A DNA stretch of 64,000 bases from Bicyclus anynana (Eukaryota; Arthropoda; Insecta; Lepidoptera; Nymphalidae), in the NCBI RefSeq assembly GCF_947172395.1, contig NC_069100.1, positions 10,568,109-10,632,108 of the forward strand, in the 5' to 3' direction. A model generated the notes under the pieces. That model saw only the letters and a program-made list of their open reading frames with translations. It searched no databases and was not told the origin of the DNA. Position numbers and translations under genes: made by a program. Shown here piece after piece: positions 33,272 to 44,618 of this stretch. The first letter of the stretch is position 1, and each line of letters begins with the position of its first letter.

Positions 33272-33467
33272 ATCTATACTAATATTATAAAGCTGAAGAG
33301 TTTGTTTGATTGAACGCGCTAATCTCAGGAACTACTGGTCCGATTTGAAAAATTATTTCAGTGTTAGATTGCCCATTTATCGAGGAAGGTTATAAACTAT
33401 ATATTATCCCCGTATTCTTAGGGGAACGGGAACCACGCGGGTGAAACCGCGCGGTGTCAGCTAGTGT
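33272..33467 (-). mobile_element. Non-LTR 3' tail, type E
   Basis: Full-length tail with CTAGCTGACACCGCGCGGTT start and TATAATATTAGTATAGA end on the minus strand. Confidence 0.75.
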
Positions 33468-33866
33468 ATGATAAATAAATAAATATTCAGTTCAACTGTA
33501 CTCTGTGCAGTTTTCAGATTTGCCTACACACGATCAGTTTAACTGTTCGATTAGATTAAAACTGAAGGTCTATACCCCGCATACTTGTAGTTTCATTGAA
33601 CGGGTACTGGCAGTAGGTAAAGGGGCTAACAAGCGACTGGGCCACTCGCATAAAGGTAATGTGCTAACTGCGTAAGCGCTAGACCGGCTCATATCCTATA
33701 CCACATAGCATAACCGCTATAAACTAGATCTCGTACAGTTTTCCCGGACGTGTGCCGATTCTGTTCCCGGTTGAGACACTTCACGTGTCACACTTGTGAA
33801 CCATCGATCCGGTAGTGTTACACTACCGTCTAAGTGAGTCTAAGACGTATTTCAGTTATTTTTATT
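33468..33866. other. Unassigned intron
   Basis: 33640-33840 is moderately GC-rich, with a small GGTAGTGTTACACTACC hairpin near 33811. No tRNA fold or repeat match was found. Confidence 0.4.
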
Positions 33867-34048
33867 TTAACACAAAATTACTAAACCGATTTTCATGAAA
33901 TTCAAATGAGACTAATCTGAAAGTATACTCTTTCAAACAACACAAAAATAATCAAAATTGGTTTATAAATGACGAAATTATGAGGTAACAAACATAAAAA
34001 ACATACTCGTCGAATGTAAAACCTCCTCCTTTTTTTTAAGTCGGTTGT
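33867..34048 (-). repeat. Family F-related end
   Basis: AAACCTCCTCCTTTTTTTTAAGTCGGTT end after an AAAATTACTAAACCGATTTTC block. The inverted relative lies at 63262. Confidence 0.5.
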
Positions 34049-34396
34049 AAAATTTTTTTTTAATGAAATTAAGATTTAAAGGTCTACATTTTAAGGTGTT
34101 TAATTTACATTTTCTTAAAATAATTTAATTGTAATATTTGAAGCCGAAGAGAAATGCAGGTGCAACGAAATAAGCCCACCATTTCAGATCATCATATAAA
34201 CACATACGTCTGTTAATTGTAAAACATTTACTATATTAAGCTTTGGTATTTTGTGAAGTCAGTAAATAATTAAAAAATAATAAAGAAATGAATAATTAAT
34301 TTTTAAATTTAAAAAACGATTGCGAATGCTACATCATATTATCGCGGGTATCGTCTATCTTAAGTTTTATTCGAGGATCATACCATCACTACAAAC

Positions 34397-34455
34397 AGAT
34401 TTGGCGTTTCAAAAGTGTTTGCAAACTGAGTTAATTTGAAATAAATATAATTTTA
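34397..34455 (+). repeat. Type U tail end
   Basis: GGCGTTTCAAAAGTGTTTGC and TTGAAATAAATATAATTTT. Confidence 0.45.
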
Positions 34456-34461
34456 TATAAG

Positions 34462-34832
34462 ACTAGCGGACGCCCGCGACTTCGTCCGCCCTTGGACTTT
34501 TTTAATTCAGCCCTTACAGTAGTATCGTTGTAAAAATGGAATAACTTCTCATATTTTCCCAACATTTCCTTTCACATGCTCCTATTGACCGTAGCGTGAT
34601 GAAAAGTATATTATAACCTGCCCAGGAGTATGAAGAATAATTGTAACAAGTTTCGTTAAAATCCGTCGAGTAGTTTTTGTTTCTATTAGGAACATACAGA
34701 CAGACAGACAAAATTTTACTGATTGCATTTTTGGCATCAGTATCGATCACTTATCACCACCTGATAGTTATTTTGGAAATATATTTCATGTACAGAATTG
34801 ACCTCTCTACAGATTTATTATAAGTATCTATA
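34462..34832 (+). mobile_element. Long non-LTR 3' tail, type F2
   Basis: It starts ACTAGCGGACGCCCGCGACTT, carries CCCAGGAGTATGAAGAATAA, ACAGACAGACAGACAAAATT and GGCATCAGTATCGATCACTT, and ends CAGATTTATTATAAGTATC. It appears complete for the family. Confidence 0.65.
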
Positions 34833-35881
34833 GGTAGTGAGCGTTCTCTTTATAGGTATTGCTTTTTCTTTTCTTTCATACAACGTTTTTTTCTTTATCT
34901 GACTCCAATGAAAATTTCTACTGCTAAGGTCGATTTCATAGGTAGGTTTCATCTCTATCTACTCGTACATGTGGAAATCCCCTAAGAATCCATTAGTACG
35001 TTTGTAGAATTTTTTCAAGGATAAACGAATCTCGTATAAGTTAAACATCTACATAATATTGAGTACAATTTAAGCATAGGAATTAAATACATTATTAAAT
35101 TTATTTATTTATTTAATTCCTATATCCAAGACGAAAAAACCAATATCAATTACATGGAAACAAGTGTTTCGACCACTTTCAATACAAAAACTATATTTGA
35201 TAGTAGACATTTTTCGATTTTAGACAAACTAAAAAAGATATATTTTATAGATTTATTTTTAATGAACAGCGTAGCAGTAGGTACATAATTATTAGATTAC
35301 ATAATTTTAAAACTAAGGCCACGAAGATTACAGAATATACATACTATACAAAGCTACAATACAATTTCGGGTATCGGGTATATTAACATTAAAAGATTTA
35401 TATCAAGAAATTCCTTCTAAAAAGGTTTATTATGATACCTAGCATCGAGTAGTTATTTCTAAACTCAAGTAAAGAGAGCTCGCTACTCATAAATAGATTC
35501 GCCGGCGAAACCAATTACGTAGGTGAAGTCGTGAAGTGGAGCTAGACAAGTATTAAAAACATGCTCCGTGAAAACTAATTAAAGAGGGTATATTTTTATA
35601 AATTATCGCCCGTACATAGATAACGAGCGCTGAGCCATTACTTTGTAGAGTTATGGTGGTGTTATGGCACTAGTGTTGGGGCCTTTTTGTTTATCGAAAT
35701 CTCAAAGTATCGACATAGCGATTTCAATGTCATTTTAGTAACATAACAAAAGTCCTTTAATTGTTTAAAAACTATTGATAAAAATAATAATATCAATTAA
35801 TTGTTTTTTTTTTATTTTGTAACGTGTGATTGTACGTGAATGTTAATGGTGTTAGATTTTAATCAAATAAAATTACGTTGT
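34833..35881. other. AT-rich intron, nothing recognised
   Basis: A weak inverted repeat surrounds 35068-35135 (ATAGGAATTAAAT and its complement). No exon found. Confidence 0.45.
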
Positions 35882-36057
35882 TAATTAAATATACCCATAC
35901 AATTTCAATAAAATAAATATTATATATAAAAGAGTACCTACAATATCAATATTTTATCATCATTGACAAATATTTTGAATGATAATAATAATTAACAATT
36001 TTTTTATATTTATATTTAATAATTATTTTATTGAAATTGTATGGGTATATTTAATTA
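35882..36057. mobile_element. 176-bp fold-back element with 34-bp perfect arms
   Basis: 35882-35915 and 36024-36057 are exact complements (start TAATTAAATATACCCATACA). TTAA inside both outer ends may be a duplicated target. The centre is AT-rich and non-coding. Confidence 0.7.
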
Positions 36058-36564
36058 TGTTATTTTTTATTACCTTAATCAATGCGTGTATATTTTTCGA
36101 GTATTATAAAGATAGCATATACAATTACATATTCCGAAAAATCAGTCTTTATTATTAAAGTCATTAATTGTAATTAGCTGAGCTAGCGTTAATTTAGATT
36201 TTATCAGTCAATTTATAATGCCGAACATCACTTTTTTTTGGTGAAACGGTATTTCCTTTTCTTTAGAGTGATATTCTGTATCGATTTACATTTTAGGTTA
36301 AAAGAATGAAACAAACTCACATTTGCATTGCATGTCCCATAAAATATTTCGATTTTGTACCTTAAATATTTATCGATAAGTCCGGTCTGGACATGCTTGA
36401 CATCCCTATGTAACAGTTACCTCCTGAGCCACTTTTTAACCGCCCCGCAAAAAGACGCCTATTAAAACACGCCCCGTCTAACAGGTTCTTCATTTATATT
36501 AGTTTATGGTGCTTAAGGCACATTTACAAGTGCTCAAAGCTTTAAGGCAGCGTCCACACGTCTG
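36058..36564. other. Intron, nothing recognised
   Basis: No supported feature. Confidence 0.45.
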
Positions 36565-36725
36565 CCTAACTGTAAGTAGAGTCTTTGACCATATCTCTAG
36601 CGCAGTTCCTGGTTCGATTCCAGCTCAGCAAATTGGCTCAGGTTTGGTCTCGTGGTAGACTTCACCTGTGACTACAACCCTACAGGAAAAGACGTACCTG
36701 TATTATTAACATTTTCCGCTAAAAA
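36565..36725 (+). mobile_element. tRNA-headed SINE related to SINE-A
   Basis: CCTGGTTCGATTCCAGCTCA is an intact B box, followed by TGGCTCAGGTTTGGTCTCGT and AAAGACGTACC. The A box is degraded. Confidence 0.55.
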
Positions 36726-36738
36726 AACCAAAGGCTCA

Positions 36739-36940
36739 TCTATACTAATATTAAAAAGCTAAAGAGTTTGTTTGTTTGTTTGAACGCTCTAATCTCAGGA
36801 ACTACTGGTCCGATTTGAAAAATTCTTTCATGTTAGATAGCCCATTTATTGAGGAAGGCTATAGGCTATATTATTATTTATCCCCGTATACCTACGGGAC
36901 CGGGAACCACGTGGGTGAAACCACACGGCGTCAGCTAGTC
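36739..36940 (-). mobile_element. Non-LTR 3' tail, type E
   Basis: Full-length tail with AGCTGACGCCGTGTGGTTTC start on the minus strand and a GTTTGTTTGTTTG run. Confidence 0.75.
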
Positions 36941-37109
36941 AGTCATAAATAAAATGAAAATATCATCATCATTACACATAATTATAATTGAATCATTATC
37001 ATCATATCATCATTAAAAATATGTAAATAATTTAATGGCGTGAATGTGATAAGTACTAACGCCTTCCAGAATTTTAACTACAGTTTAGATTTTTATCAAC
37101 ACTCAGACC

Positions 37110-37420
37110 AATTATTGTATAGGACCTGCCTCGCTAGACGTTACTTTTCTGTCAAAGTATATGATCACGATCTAATGCGATTATAAAAACTGTCTCTATA
37201 GAATCGATGTTAAATAGTTGTAATCTTGTTCGTCGGTTAAAGAGCTCCGTAAAAATACCTTTTTGTGTAATTAAATTGTGTAAAAAACGGGCGAAAACTT
37301 CTAGTTTAGTATAAGATATATACAAAATCTAAGCTCGTTTTCCTCAAAAAATGACAGACAATTTTGTTCGTGGCTATGAATGCGATACAGGTCCTTCTAC
37401 AATTGGTCTGAGTATCAACA
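37110..37420 (-). repeat. Repeat family I, copy 2
   Basis: Inverted relative of 23310-23640, with additional sequence between CGGGCGAAAACTTC and the GAGCTCCGTAAAAATACC block. Confidence 0.55.
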
Positions 37421-37790
37421 TGAATGGTTCTCCTTACCTACATACCCTACAATTGAATAAACAAGCGGCGTCTAATTAAATATAAGTCCGTACTCCCTCA
37501 CAAAATGTAAATAAAATGGACTTGTTCGCTCATAATAATAAATTATAAAATTTACTACGTTTTTCCTTATAATAATTACTTAGGTACATTATTATACGTA
37601 GCAGTCATGAAAAGCAAAAGGAATTATGATCTGACAGAGGAAATTATTAAGGAATTATTTTATTTCTTTGTTCGTCTTTGAATTGTTTTGTTGTCTTTTA
37701 CTATCTGTATATATGTTTGTTACGCTTTCATGAATTAACTAGGTACTCAGCATTTTCAAGAAAACTTTCCAAGTTAAACATATTGATAGA
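37421..37790. other. Intron, nothing recognised
   Basis: No supported feature. Confidence 0.45.
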
Positions 37791-38028
37791 GACGTGATAG
37801 CCCAGTGGATATGACCTCTGCCTTCGATTCGGAGGGCGTAGGTTCGAACCCGGTCAGGGGCAGGTATCTTCAACTTTTCAGTTATGTGAATTTTCTTAAT
37901 TTTCTAGGTATGTGCCAATCCGCATTTGGCCAGCGTGGTGGACTAAAGCCTAACCCCTCTCATACTGACAGGAGACTCGTGCTTAACATTGAGCCGAATA
38001 TGGATTGTTATTGCCGATGATGATGAAA
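37791..38028 (+). mobile_element. SINE-B with internal deletion
   Basis: Intact A-box region GTGATAGCCCAGTGGATATG and B box GGTTCGAACCC. The middle between CAGTTATGTG and AATTTTCTTAATTTTCT is deleted. Confidence 0.8.
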
Positions 38029-38261
38029 ACACATTGCTCCCAAGGGAAGAAAAAGTAACTGTTTATACGACTGTGAAGCTACGAGCGATAACTAGTTGCA
38101 TTCATCATTACCAGCATATTTTAAAGGCCTACTACAGACCAGACCTCCCTCCTTATAAGAGAGGGGATATGGAGCTTAGACCCAACATGCTGCTTCAATG
38201 TGGGTTGGCGGACAGGGTAATAATGTGATATCCATTTACGACCAGTGCCAGATGTTAAATA

Positions 38262-38345
38262 TATACTAATGTTATAAAACTGAAGAGTTTGTTTGTTTGG
38301 TTGATCGCGCTAATTTCAGGAACTAACCGCGCGGCGTCAGCTAGT
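38262..38345 (-). repeat. Type E tail with large internal deletion
   Basis: The ends CTAGCTGACGCCGCGCGGTT and TATAACATTAGTATA are joined by a short middle. Confidence 0.6.
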
Positions 38346-38532
38346 CTATACTAATATTATAAAGAGGAAAAGTTTTAATGGTTATTTGCATTAAATAGGC
38401 TTCGAAAATATAAAATCGTTTTGATAAATTCTTTCACTGTTAGGAAGCTACACTATCCCCGGGTGATATAGGCTACATTGTATCTACGTATTTCTACGGA
38501 AACGGAAACTAAGCTAGTGAAATCACCGGGTG
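38346..38532 (-). mobile_element. Non-LTR 3' tail, type E3
   Basis: It begins right at the end of the previous tail, sharing the TATACTAATATTATAAAG join, and holds CTATCCCCGGGTGATATAGG. Confidence 0.45.
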
Positions 38533-38571
38533 TTTGCGGTATATGTATAAAAGGTGGGGAGGTAGGGTAGG

Positions 38572-38893
38572 TTTTTTTTAGACAAGTTAGCCCTTGATTA
38601 CAATCTCACCTGATGGTTAGTGATGATGCAATCTAAGATGGAAGCTGGCTAACTTGTTAGGAGGAAGATGAAAATTCACACTCCTTTCGGTTTCTAAACG
38701 ACAACATACCGGAAAGCTAAATCGCTTGGCGGTACGTCTTTGTCAGCATGGTGGTGACTAGCCACGGCCAAAGCCTCCTACCAGCCAGACCTGGACCAAT
38801 TAAGAAAACCTCAATCGGCCCAGCTGGGGATCGAACCAAGGATCTCCGTCTTGTAAATCCACCGCGCACACCACTGCGCCACGGAGGCTGTCA
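38572..38893 (-). mobile_element. SINE-A, full length
   Basis: The most complete copy. The head is TGACAGCCTCCGTGGCGCAG with A box and B box (GGTTCGATCCCC) intact, followed by every body block and the tail. Confidence 0.9.
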
Positions 38894-38904
38894 TAGATGA
38901 GGTA

Positions 38905-39025
38905 GGGTAGACGTAGAGTGGGGCCTACCCCACTCTACCTCTACCCCACTCTACCTCTTATGTGCAGTTCTTCCCTACCCCTAGGTAGGGAAGAACTGCA
39001 CATAAGTCAAAGCGAAGCTTGACTG
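38905..39025. repeat. Head-to-head type D2 pieces with a 23-bp perfect hairpin
   Basis: 38957-38979 and 38984-39006 are exact complements around CCTA. The right piece continues into CAAAGCGAAGCTTGAC, the inverted D2 start. The left is flanked by CTACCCCACTCTACCTCT repeats. Confidence 0.65.
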
Positions 39026-39423
39026 GGGCTGTAAATGCATTATATTTTGATAATATTTTATGTGAGCCATGTATAGCCTCATTTATAAACTAACACAGGC
39101 CATAACTATATTTTTAACCACTCCCCACAGTATCTAATATTAAATTACAACTATGCCCATCTACAATGTACTGTAAACCGGCCCTTCATTATTTTTATAA
39201 AAGCGAAAGCCTTGTTTTATAAGCCGTCTTTTTTAAAAAAAGCACCCACTGGCAGCTTCGAGAAATATTAATGTCGCGTTGGCTTTATTTAAAAAAAAAA
39301 GAACCGGCGGGAACGGAGCGTTCTATTTTTAAACGTGTGTCATTTTTGTCCTTTTTACCGCCATCTTACATCTGTTTGGTTACCGTTGCTGTTTACGAGA
39401 TATTTTTTTTCTGGTGAAAGAGA

Positions 39424-39478
39424 TTATTAAATATTAAAAATTGAATATTGTATATATTCAATTTTTAATATTTAATAA
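39424..39478. repeat. 24-bp AT-rich perfect hairpin
   Basis: Arms 39424-39447 and 39455-39478 with a seven-base loop, all A/T except one G:C pair. Confidence 0.6.
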
Positions 39479-39504
39479 TAGAAAGGTTGTGATATTGTAG
39501 GGGT

Positions 39505-39625
39505 TAATCTCTGTATCTACTATTTTTTTGAAAATTCTTTGACCATTAAAAAGCCACGTTACTGAGTATTATAGGCTATATTTTATCCCCGTATTTTCAC
39601 GAAAACTGTAACTACGCGGGTGACC
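39505..39625 (-). repeat. Type E2/E3 tail fragment
   Basis: ATAGGCTATATTTTATCCCC and ACGCGGGTGACCTCG in non-LTR tail order. Confidence 0.4.
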
Positions 39626-39837
39626 TCGGGGTGGGCTTATTTTTGCAATGGCAATATTTCTCTAATATGCTTTGTGGTGGGTAGGTACAGGTAAATGGAA
39701 CCTTCTGTGTATGATCAAGAGTCATCGTTACAGATACGAACTTAAATCATCAACCCATATGAGTGCAGTAGGTGGGTTTAAGCTTTATATCACTTCCCCT
39801 TTAAGGAATTTTATACCTACAGTGACTAGTTAAAAAA

Positions 39838-39950
39838 ACTCTCCCTCGAGTCTCCTCAGAATGAGAGGGATTAGGTCAATAGTCCACCACGCTGGAACAA
39901 TGCGGATTGACAAACCTCACACACGTAGAGGCAATAACGGCTCAAACGTA
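39838..39950 (-). mobile_element. SINE-B tail fragment
   Basis: CCACCACGCTGGAACAATGC and flanking blocks, without the tRNA head. Confidence 0.65.
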
Positions 39951-40397
39951 CCTACTACTGTAGAAAAATAAAAAAAAAGAAGTTTATTTCTTTATTCAAG
40001 CACTGTTCTTTAATCTATTCAAGCGTGGGTAATGTTACACGTTGCAATAATGTCTTTTTCACACACAAACAAAAAAAAAATACATTCCACATTCAATATT
40101 GTCTATGCTAATGTAATCAATTTTAACCGAGTATCCGTGGAACGTGTTTCGGATATATAAATCGAATCCATTTATTTCATCCTATTACAATAATATGTGA
40201 TACTGATGCTACTCCTACGTTATTTTTTTTTTTTAATCTATAAGTTTTAAGGGACTTTTATTATAAATAGCATGTCAGTCCCATCGTACCCTAATTAACA
40301 ATGACAATACCATGATAAAAATACTCCTACGTTATTGGTTGTAGGTTTAATAGTTGGCGAATAAGGTTTTGTAAGCCCGGAATACAAATATTTATAA

Positions 40398-40590
40398 CTA
40401 GCTGACGCCGCGCGGTTTCACCCGCATGGTTTCCGTTCCCGTAGAAATATGGGGATAATATATAGCCTATAGCCTTCCTCGATAAATGGACTATCTAACA
40501 CTGAAAGAATTTTTCAAATCGGACCAGTAGTTCTTGAGATTAGCGCGTTCAATCAAACAAAATCTTCAGATTTATAATATTATTATTTGT
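40398..40590 (+). mobile_element. Non-LTR 3' tail, type E
   Basis: ACTAGCTGACGCCGCGCGGT start, full body, and a TTTATAATATTATTAT end. Confidence 0.75.
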
Positions 40591-40639
40591 ATACATACAT
40601 GCCATATTGAAATCCAGCTACCGTTCCATCACCTTCTGG

Positions 40640-40890
40640 GAGTCACTAATTTAGAAAGGTGTTAGACTAAGTCCATCACGCTGGCCCAATGCGGATTGGC
40701 AGACTTCACACACGCGGAGAATTATGAAAATTCTCAGGTTTCCTCATGACGTTTTTCCTTCACTGTTTGAAACATATCTTATTTAATTTCTTAAAATGCG
40801 CATTTAAAACTGAAAAGGTACATGTCCCGGACCGGATTCGAACTCACGCCCTTCGGAATCGGAGGCTTATCCACTGGATTATGACAGTTT
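40640..40890 (-). mobile_element. SINE-B, diverged
   Basis: The B box GAGTTCGAATCCGGTCC is kept in reverse complement. The A-box region is altered and the tail damaged. Confidence 0.7.
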
Positions 40891-41719
40891 ATTTATTTGT
40901 TAATTCTACATCCAAAGAAAGTTTTCTCTCTGGCTTGTCAGACAGATATCACATACACATATAGAATATACACAGACAACCATGTCACAGATTTTATATT
41001 GATATAAATACACAAATAATATATCCTGACATATTAATTAACATCTTGCTAAGATATTACGTGAATCATGTCCCATCCCACGCGTGTACACGGCCTTATA
41101 TCCCAAAATGGCGAACATTAAAAAGTGAATCACTTTCAGCGCAATTTAAACTCTACATACATACATTAAAGTTCAAATTACAATAAACCTTATTTACAAA
41201 ACAACGTTATTAAGTACCGTCGGTACGAATCTTCAATCTAAAGTAATAAGGTTGATTTTCGAACGGTTGTTAGCTATCAAAAGGAATTGAGCTGTCATAA
41301 CAATGAAACAGGTTTATTAAACAGTCAATGAGCACCTTATCATAAGGTAATAAGGAACATTTTCAAACACATTAAACTTTTTAAAAGGTCACGAGGACCA
41401 CGATTTATTAGATGTAGCTATTTTGAACTTTGTGTGAAAGTAATAAGGTTGTTTATTGAATGGTTTTTAGTTTTAAAAAGGTATCAGGCTGCCATCCTAC
41501 ATTAACCTTCGGTCCCACGCATCGATCCTAATACTCATTTGCAATAACATGTTTTCTCTGGTTTTTCCTGTGAAAAGAAGGTAAGTAGGAATCTATATAT
41601 AAATAAAAATCGTTTGCTAAAATATACGAATATCTATGTATCTATGCTATTTTTGTTTTAGAATTTGTACTTTATAAGCTATGTGATCGATTTTAAGAAA
41701 ACTTCATTATCTTACTATT
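40891..41719. other. Intron, nothing recognised
   Basis: No supported feature. Confidence 0.45.
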
Positions 41720-42057
41720 TTTTTTATTCTCACAAGTTAGCCCTTGACTACAATCTCACCTGACGGTAAGTGATGATGCAATCTAAGATGGAAGTGGGCT
41801 AACTTGTGGGGAGGATGAAAATACCCCTACCCATACCCCTTTCGGTTTCTACACGACGTCGTACCGGAACGCTAAATCGCTTGACGGTACGTCTTTGTCG
41901 GTAGGGTGGTACGATGTCATGTAGAAACCGAAAAGGGGTATGGATTTTCATCCTCTTCCTAACAAGTTAGCTCGCTTCCATCTTAGACTGCATCATCACT
42001 TATCATCAGGTGAGATTGTAGTCAAGGGCTAACTTGTAAAGAATCAAAATAAAAAAA
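41720..42057. mobile_element. Two SINE-A 3' halves joined head to head
   Basis: 41720-41896 is a minus-oriented copy and 41917-42057 a plus-oriented copy of the same 3' half. Both ends therefore show AGTTAGCCCTTGACTACAAT text and its complement. The join is near GTCGGTAGGGTGG. Both lack the tRNA head. Confidence 0.8.
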
Positions 42058-42138
42058 AAAAACAACTTACAAACGTGCAAACACACTAACGGTATTAGAG
42101 GTATTACCTCTAATACCTATAGATTATATCGATTCCAA

Positions 42139-42427
42139 CATCATTATCAACCCATATTCGGCTCACTGCTGAGCTCGAGTCACCTCTCTGAATGAGAGAG
42201 GTTAGGCCAATAATCCACCGCGCTGGCCCAATGCGGATTAGCAGACTGCACACACGCATAGAATTAAGAAAATTCTCTGGTATGCAGGTTACCTCACGAT
42301 GTTTTCCTTCACCGTTTGAGACACGTCATATTTAAATTCTTAACAAACAACTGAAAAGTTGGAGTTGCATGCCCCGGACCGGATTCAAACCCACACCCCC
42401 CGTAAGGAAGGCAGAGGTCATAGCCAC
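42139..42427 (-). mobile_element. SINE-B, near full length
   Basis: All body blocks are present. The head is damaged: the B box reads GGTTTGAATCC, and the CCTTCCTTACGGGGGG stretch replaces the usual block. Confidence 0.8.
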
Positions 42428-42870
42428 TGGTAATAGTATATATAGATTGATCGATTATTATTTATAATTTGGGTAAGAAATAATAATAAATGCACTTTTT
42501 ATTGATTGTTTGTCTAGGAATATTTTCGATAAGCTTAATCCCAAAACGCCAATGACCCGTACCCATACGAGTATGTGTCATGTACAGTTAGTTTGGATCG
42601 TTCACAAAAAATTATAGCACTTAATTGTGTTGAGCTCAGCTGTAGGCGACGGGTCAACAAACTGATGAAATATTAGGATACACGTAATACCATAGAGCTT
42701 AACCATAGAGGTTACAATACAAAGAGTTCGTATTGACTGGCTGAGGTACTCAGAAATGAATTTGTATATTTTATTGAATGAATGGGACTTTGTTAACAAT
42801 TTTAAAGATTCATTTATAATCGTACATTTTTATTTGTGACTTGCTAACCCGACAAGACCGTTGGGTCAGA
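42428..42870. other. Intron, nothing recognised
   Basis: No supported feature. Confidence 0.45.
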
Positions 42871-42921
42871 TACAATCTCACATGATGGTAAGTGATGATG
42901 CAGTCTAAGATGGAAGCGGGT
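42871..42921 (-). repeat. SINE-A tail fragment
   Basis: ACAATCTCACATGATGGTAA and GATGCAGTCTAAGATGGAAG. Confidence 0.6.
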
Positions 42922-43531
42922 GGCGTGTAGCGATAAATGAAAAACCCACGACTGATGCACCTCACTTAAGATTTCACACCCACGCAGTCTTTCCTCCAGT
43001 CGCCCGCATATCATGGGGGTGTCATCAACGAACTTGCCAGACAATACACACAATTACAAATTTTAATTCGCACTACACACATGTGTACTTTTAGTACAAT
43101 GAAACAACGATTCTATAAATGCAGTTTGTATAAAAATGTTTGATCATGATCATATATTTTTCACAGGGCGGTTACCTCTTGCGTGGCAGGATCTATAGAA
43201 GGTCATTGGTCTGAGACCAGACTAGACCTGAGCCAATTTATAAAATGTAAAATCTTAAATTGACATCCAATAGAGGTCGTCAAATGCTACTGCAAAATCA
43301 TTTTGCGCCTCGTGTGTACAATACCTTATCCACCCGTAACTGCGTAAACTGCGTGAAATTCAATCATTTTATTTCATAGCATAATGGTATGCTATTTGGT
43401 TGCATTTTACGATGTATTTACGAGTGCGATTCATAATAGCGTATAATGGAACTTCAGACTGGACTCTTTTATTAAAGCTCGATGCAATTATTGGCAGTAG
43501 AGCCTTTTGTGACAGAATTTGTTCGAAAAAT

Positions 43532-43763
43532 ATTTTTTTTTATGCTTTATAAGTTAGCCCTTGACTACAATCTCATCTGATCTAAGTGACGATGAAAGCG
43601 GGCTAACCTGTTAGAATGAGGATAAAAATACACCCCCATTTCGGTTTCTATACGACATCGTAACGGAACGCTAAATCGCTTAGCGGTACGTCTTTGCTGG
43701 TCCTGGACCAATTAAAAATAACCTCAATCAGCCCAGCCAGGGATCGAACCCAGGGCCTCCGTT
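43532..43763 (-). mobile_element. SINE-A without A box
   Basis: B box GGGTTCGATCCC is present, and the copy stops just inside the head (AACGGAGGCCC), losing the A box. Confidence 0.8.
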
Positions 43764-44108
43764 ATGCTTATTGGCATTTTGTTTCGTGATGTGTTGTGGA
43801 CAAGGTTATTATAAGTTAGATTGAACTATAGGTATTTATCCCTGGACGCTAAATATTTATAACGAAGACGAAGCAGTTTTAAAAATAAAAAAAAAGAAAA
43901 ATCCATGATTTCATCCACATATTTCCCGCTTCTCGTGGGAATACGGGGATAAATTATTGCTTTTGCTACTCACAAACAACGTTTACTAAAATGTGAAATA
44001 AGGTCTTACGGTCAATATTCTATATGTAATACAGAAGTTTAAAAACATATTTGATTATTTTATACTTTGTGCCTTGTAATTTAATCAAATTAGAGTTTGA
44101 ATACATAC
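43764..44108. other. Intron next to exon 1b
   Basis: 43900-43960 resembles an eroded non-LTR tail (CGTGGGAATACGGGGATAAA). Otherwise nothing. Confidence 0.4.
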
Positions 44109-44195
44109 CTTTGGCAAACGCCATTTGCACGAAACTTAAACACAACACTAACTTCAGCACCGCCATCTTGATTTTTTTTCACTTCACACACTGGT
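44109..44195 (-). CDS. ZP gene exon 1b: start codon and signal peptide
   Basis: The acceptor is a long pyrimidine run ending TTTCAG before ACCAG at 44195, and the donor is AAAG followed by GTATGT. The ATG at 44166 follows 29 untranslated bases with context AAGATGG. It encodes 19 residues: a short N-region with Lys5, a hydrophobic core (LVLCLSFV), and an Ala-Phe-Ala motif that predicts signal peptidase cleavage after residue 18. The exon ends with one extra base (phase 1), which joins the GG opening exon 2 to give Gly20. The start was chosen because it is the only ATG in frame and it opens a textbook signal peptide. Confidence 0.85.
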
Positions 44196-44274
44196 CTGAA
44201 ACAAAAAAAACATGTTTAAACAATATATTTATACCATGTTTGAATTTTCTCTCTAGGAAACCGTCTAGGAGACA

Positions 44275-44425
44275 AAGTCAAGTTCATTTATTTCAATTAG
44301 GCCTAGTTTTACAAGCAGTATCCAAAAGTCAGGTATTATTATTATTAGAAAATGGTGATAGAAATTAAAATTAAAGTTGCGAGGGTTCCAAACGTGCCTT
44401 GGTCCGAGAAGACTCCACAACAAAC
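44275..44425 (-). mobile_element. Non-LTR 3' tail, type U
   Basis: TTCATTTATTTCAATTAGGC end and GCGAGGGTTCCAAACGTGCC, as at 14243. It begins 80 bases upstream of the exon 1b acceptor. Confidence 0.5.
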
Positions 44426-44618
44426 TCAGATCTGCTTCTCAGAAGAAAAGCTCAATATTACTCGTAAATTTGCCGGAACCAAGGCTTGAACCGTGGACCT
44501 CATGATCCGAAGACGTTCTAACGACGTTGATCGCGCGCTATAGCTTGATAAATTCGTTCGTAACACTCCCGATGGTACGCGCGGGCCGGGAGGAGGGTAG
44601 CGGTGCCCCGCGTAGTTA

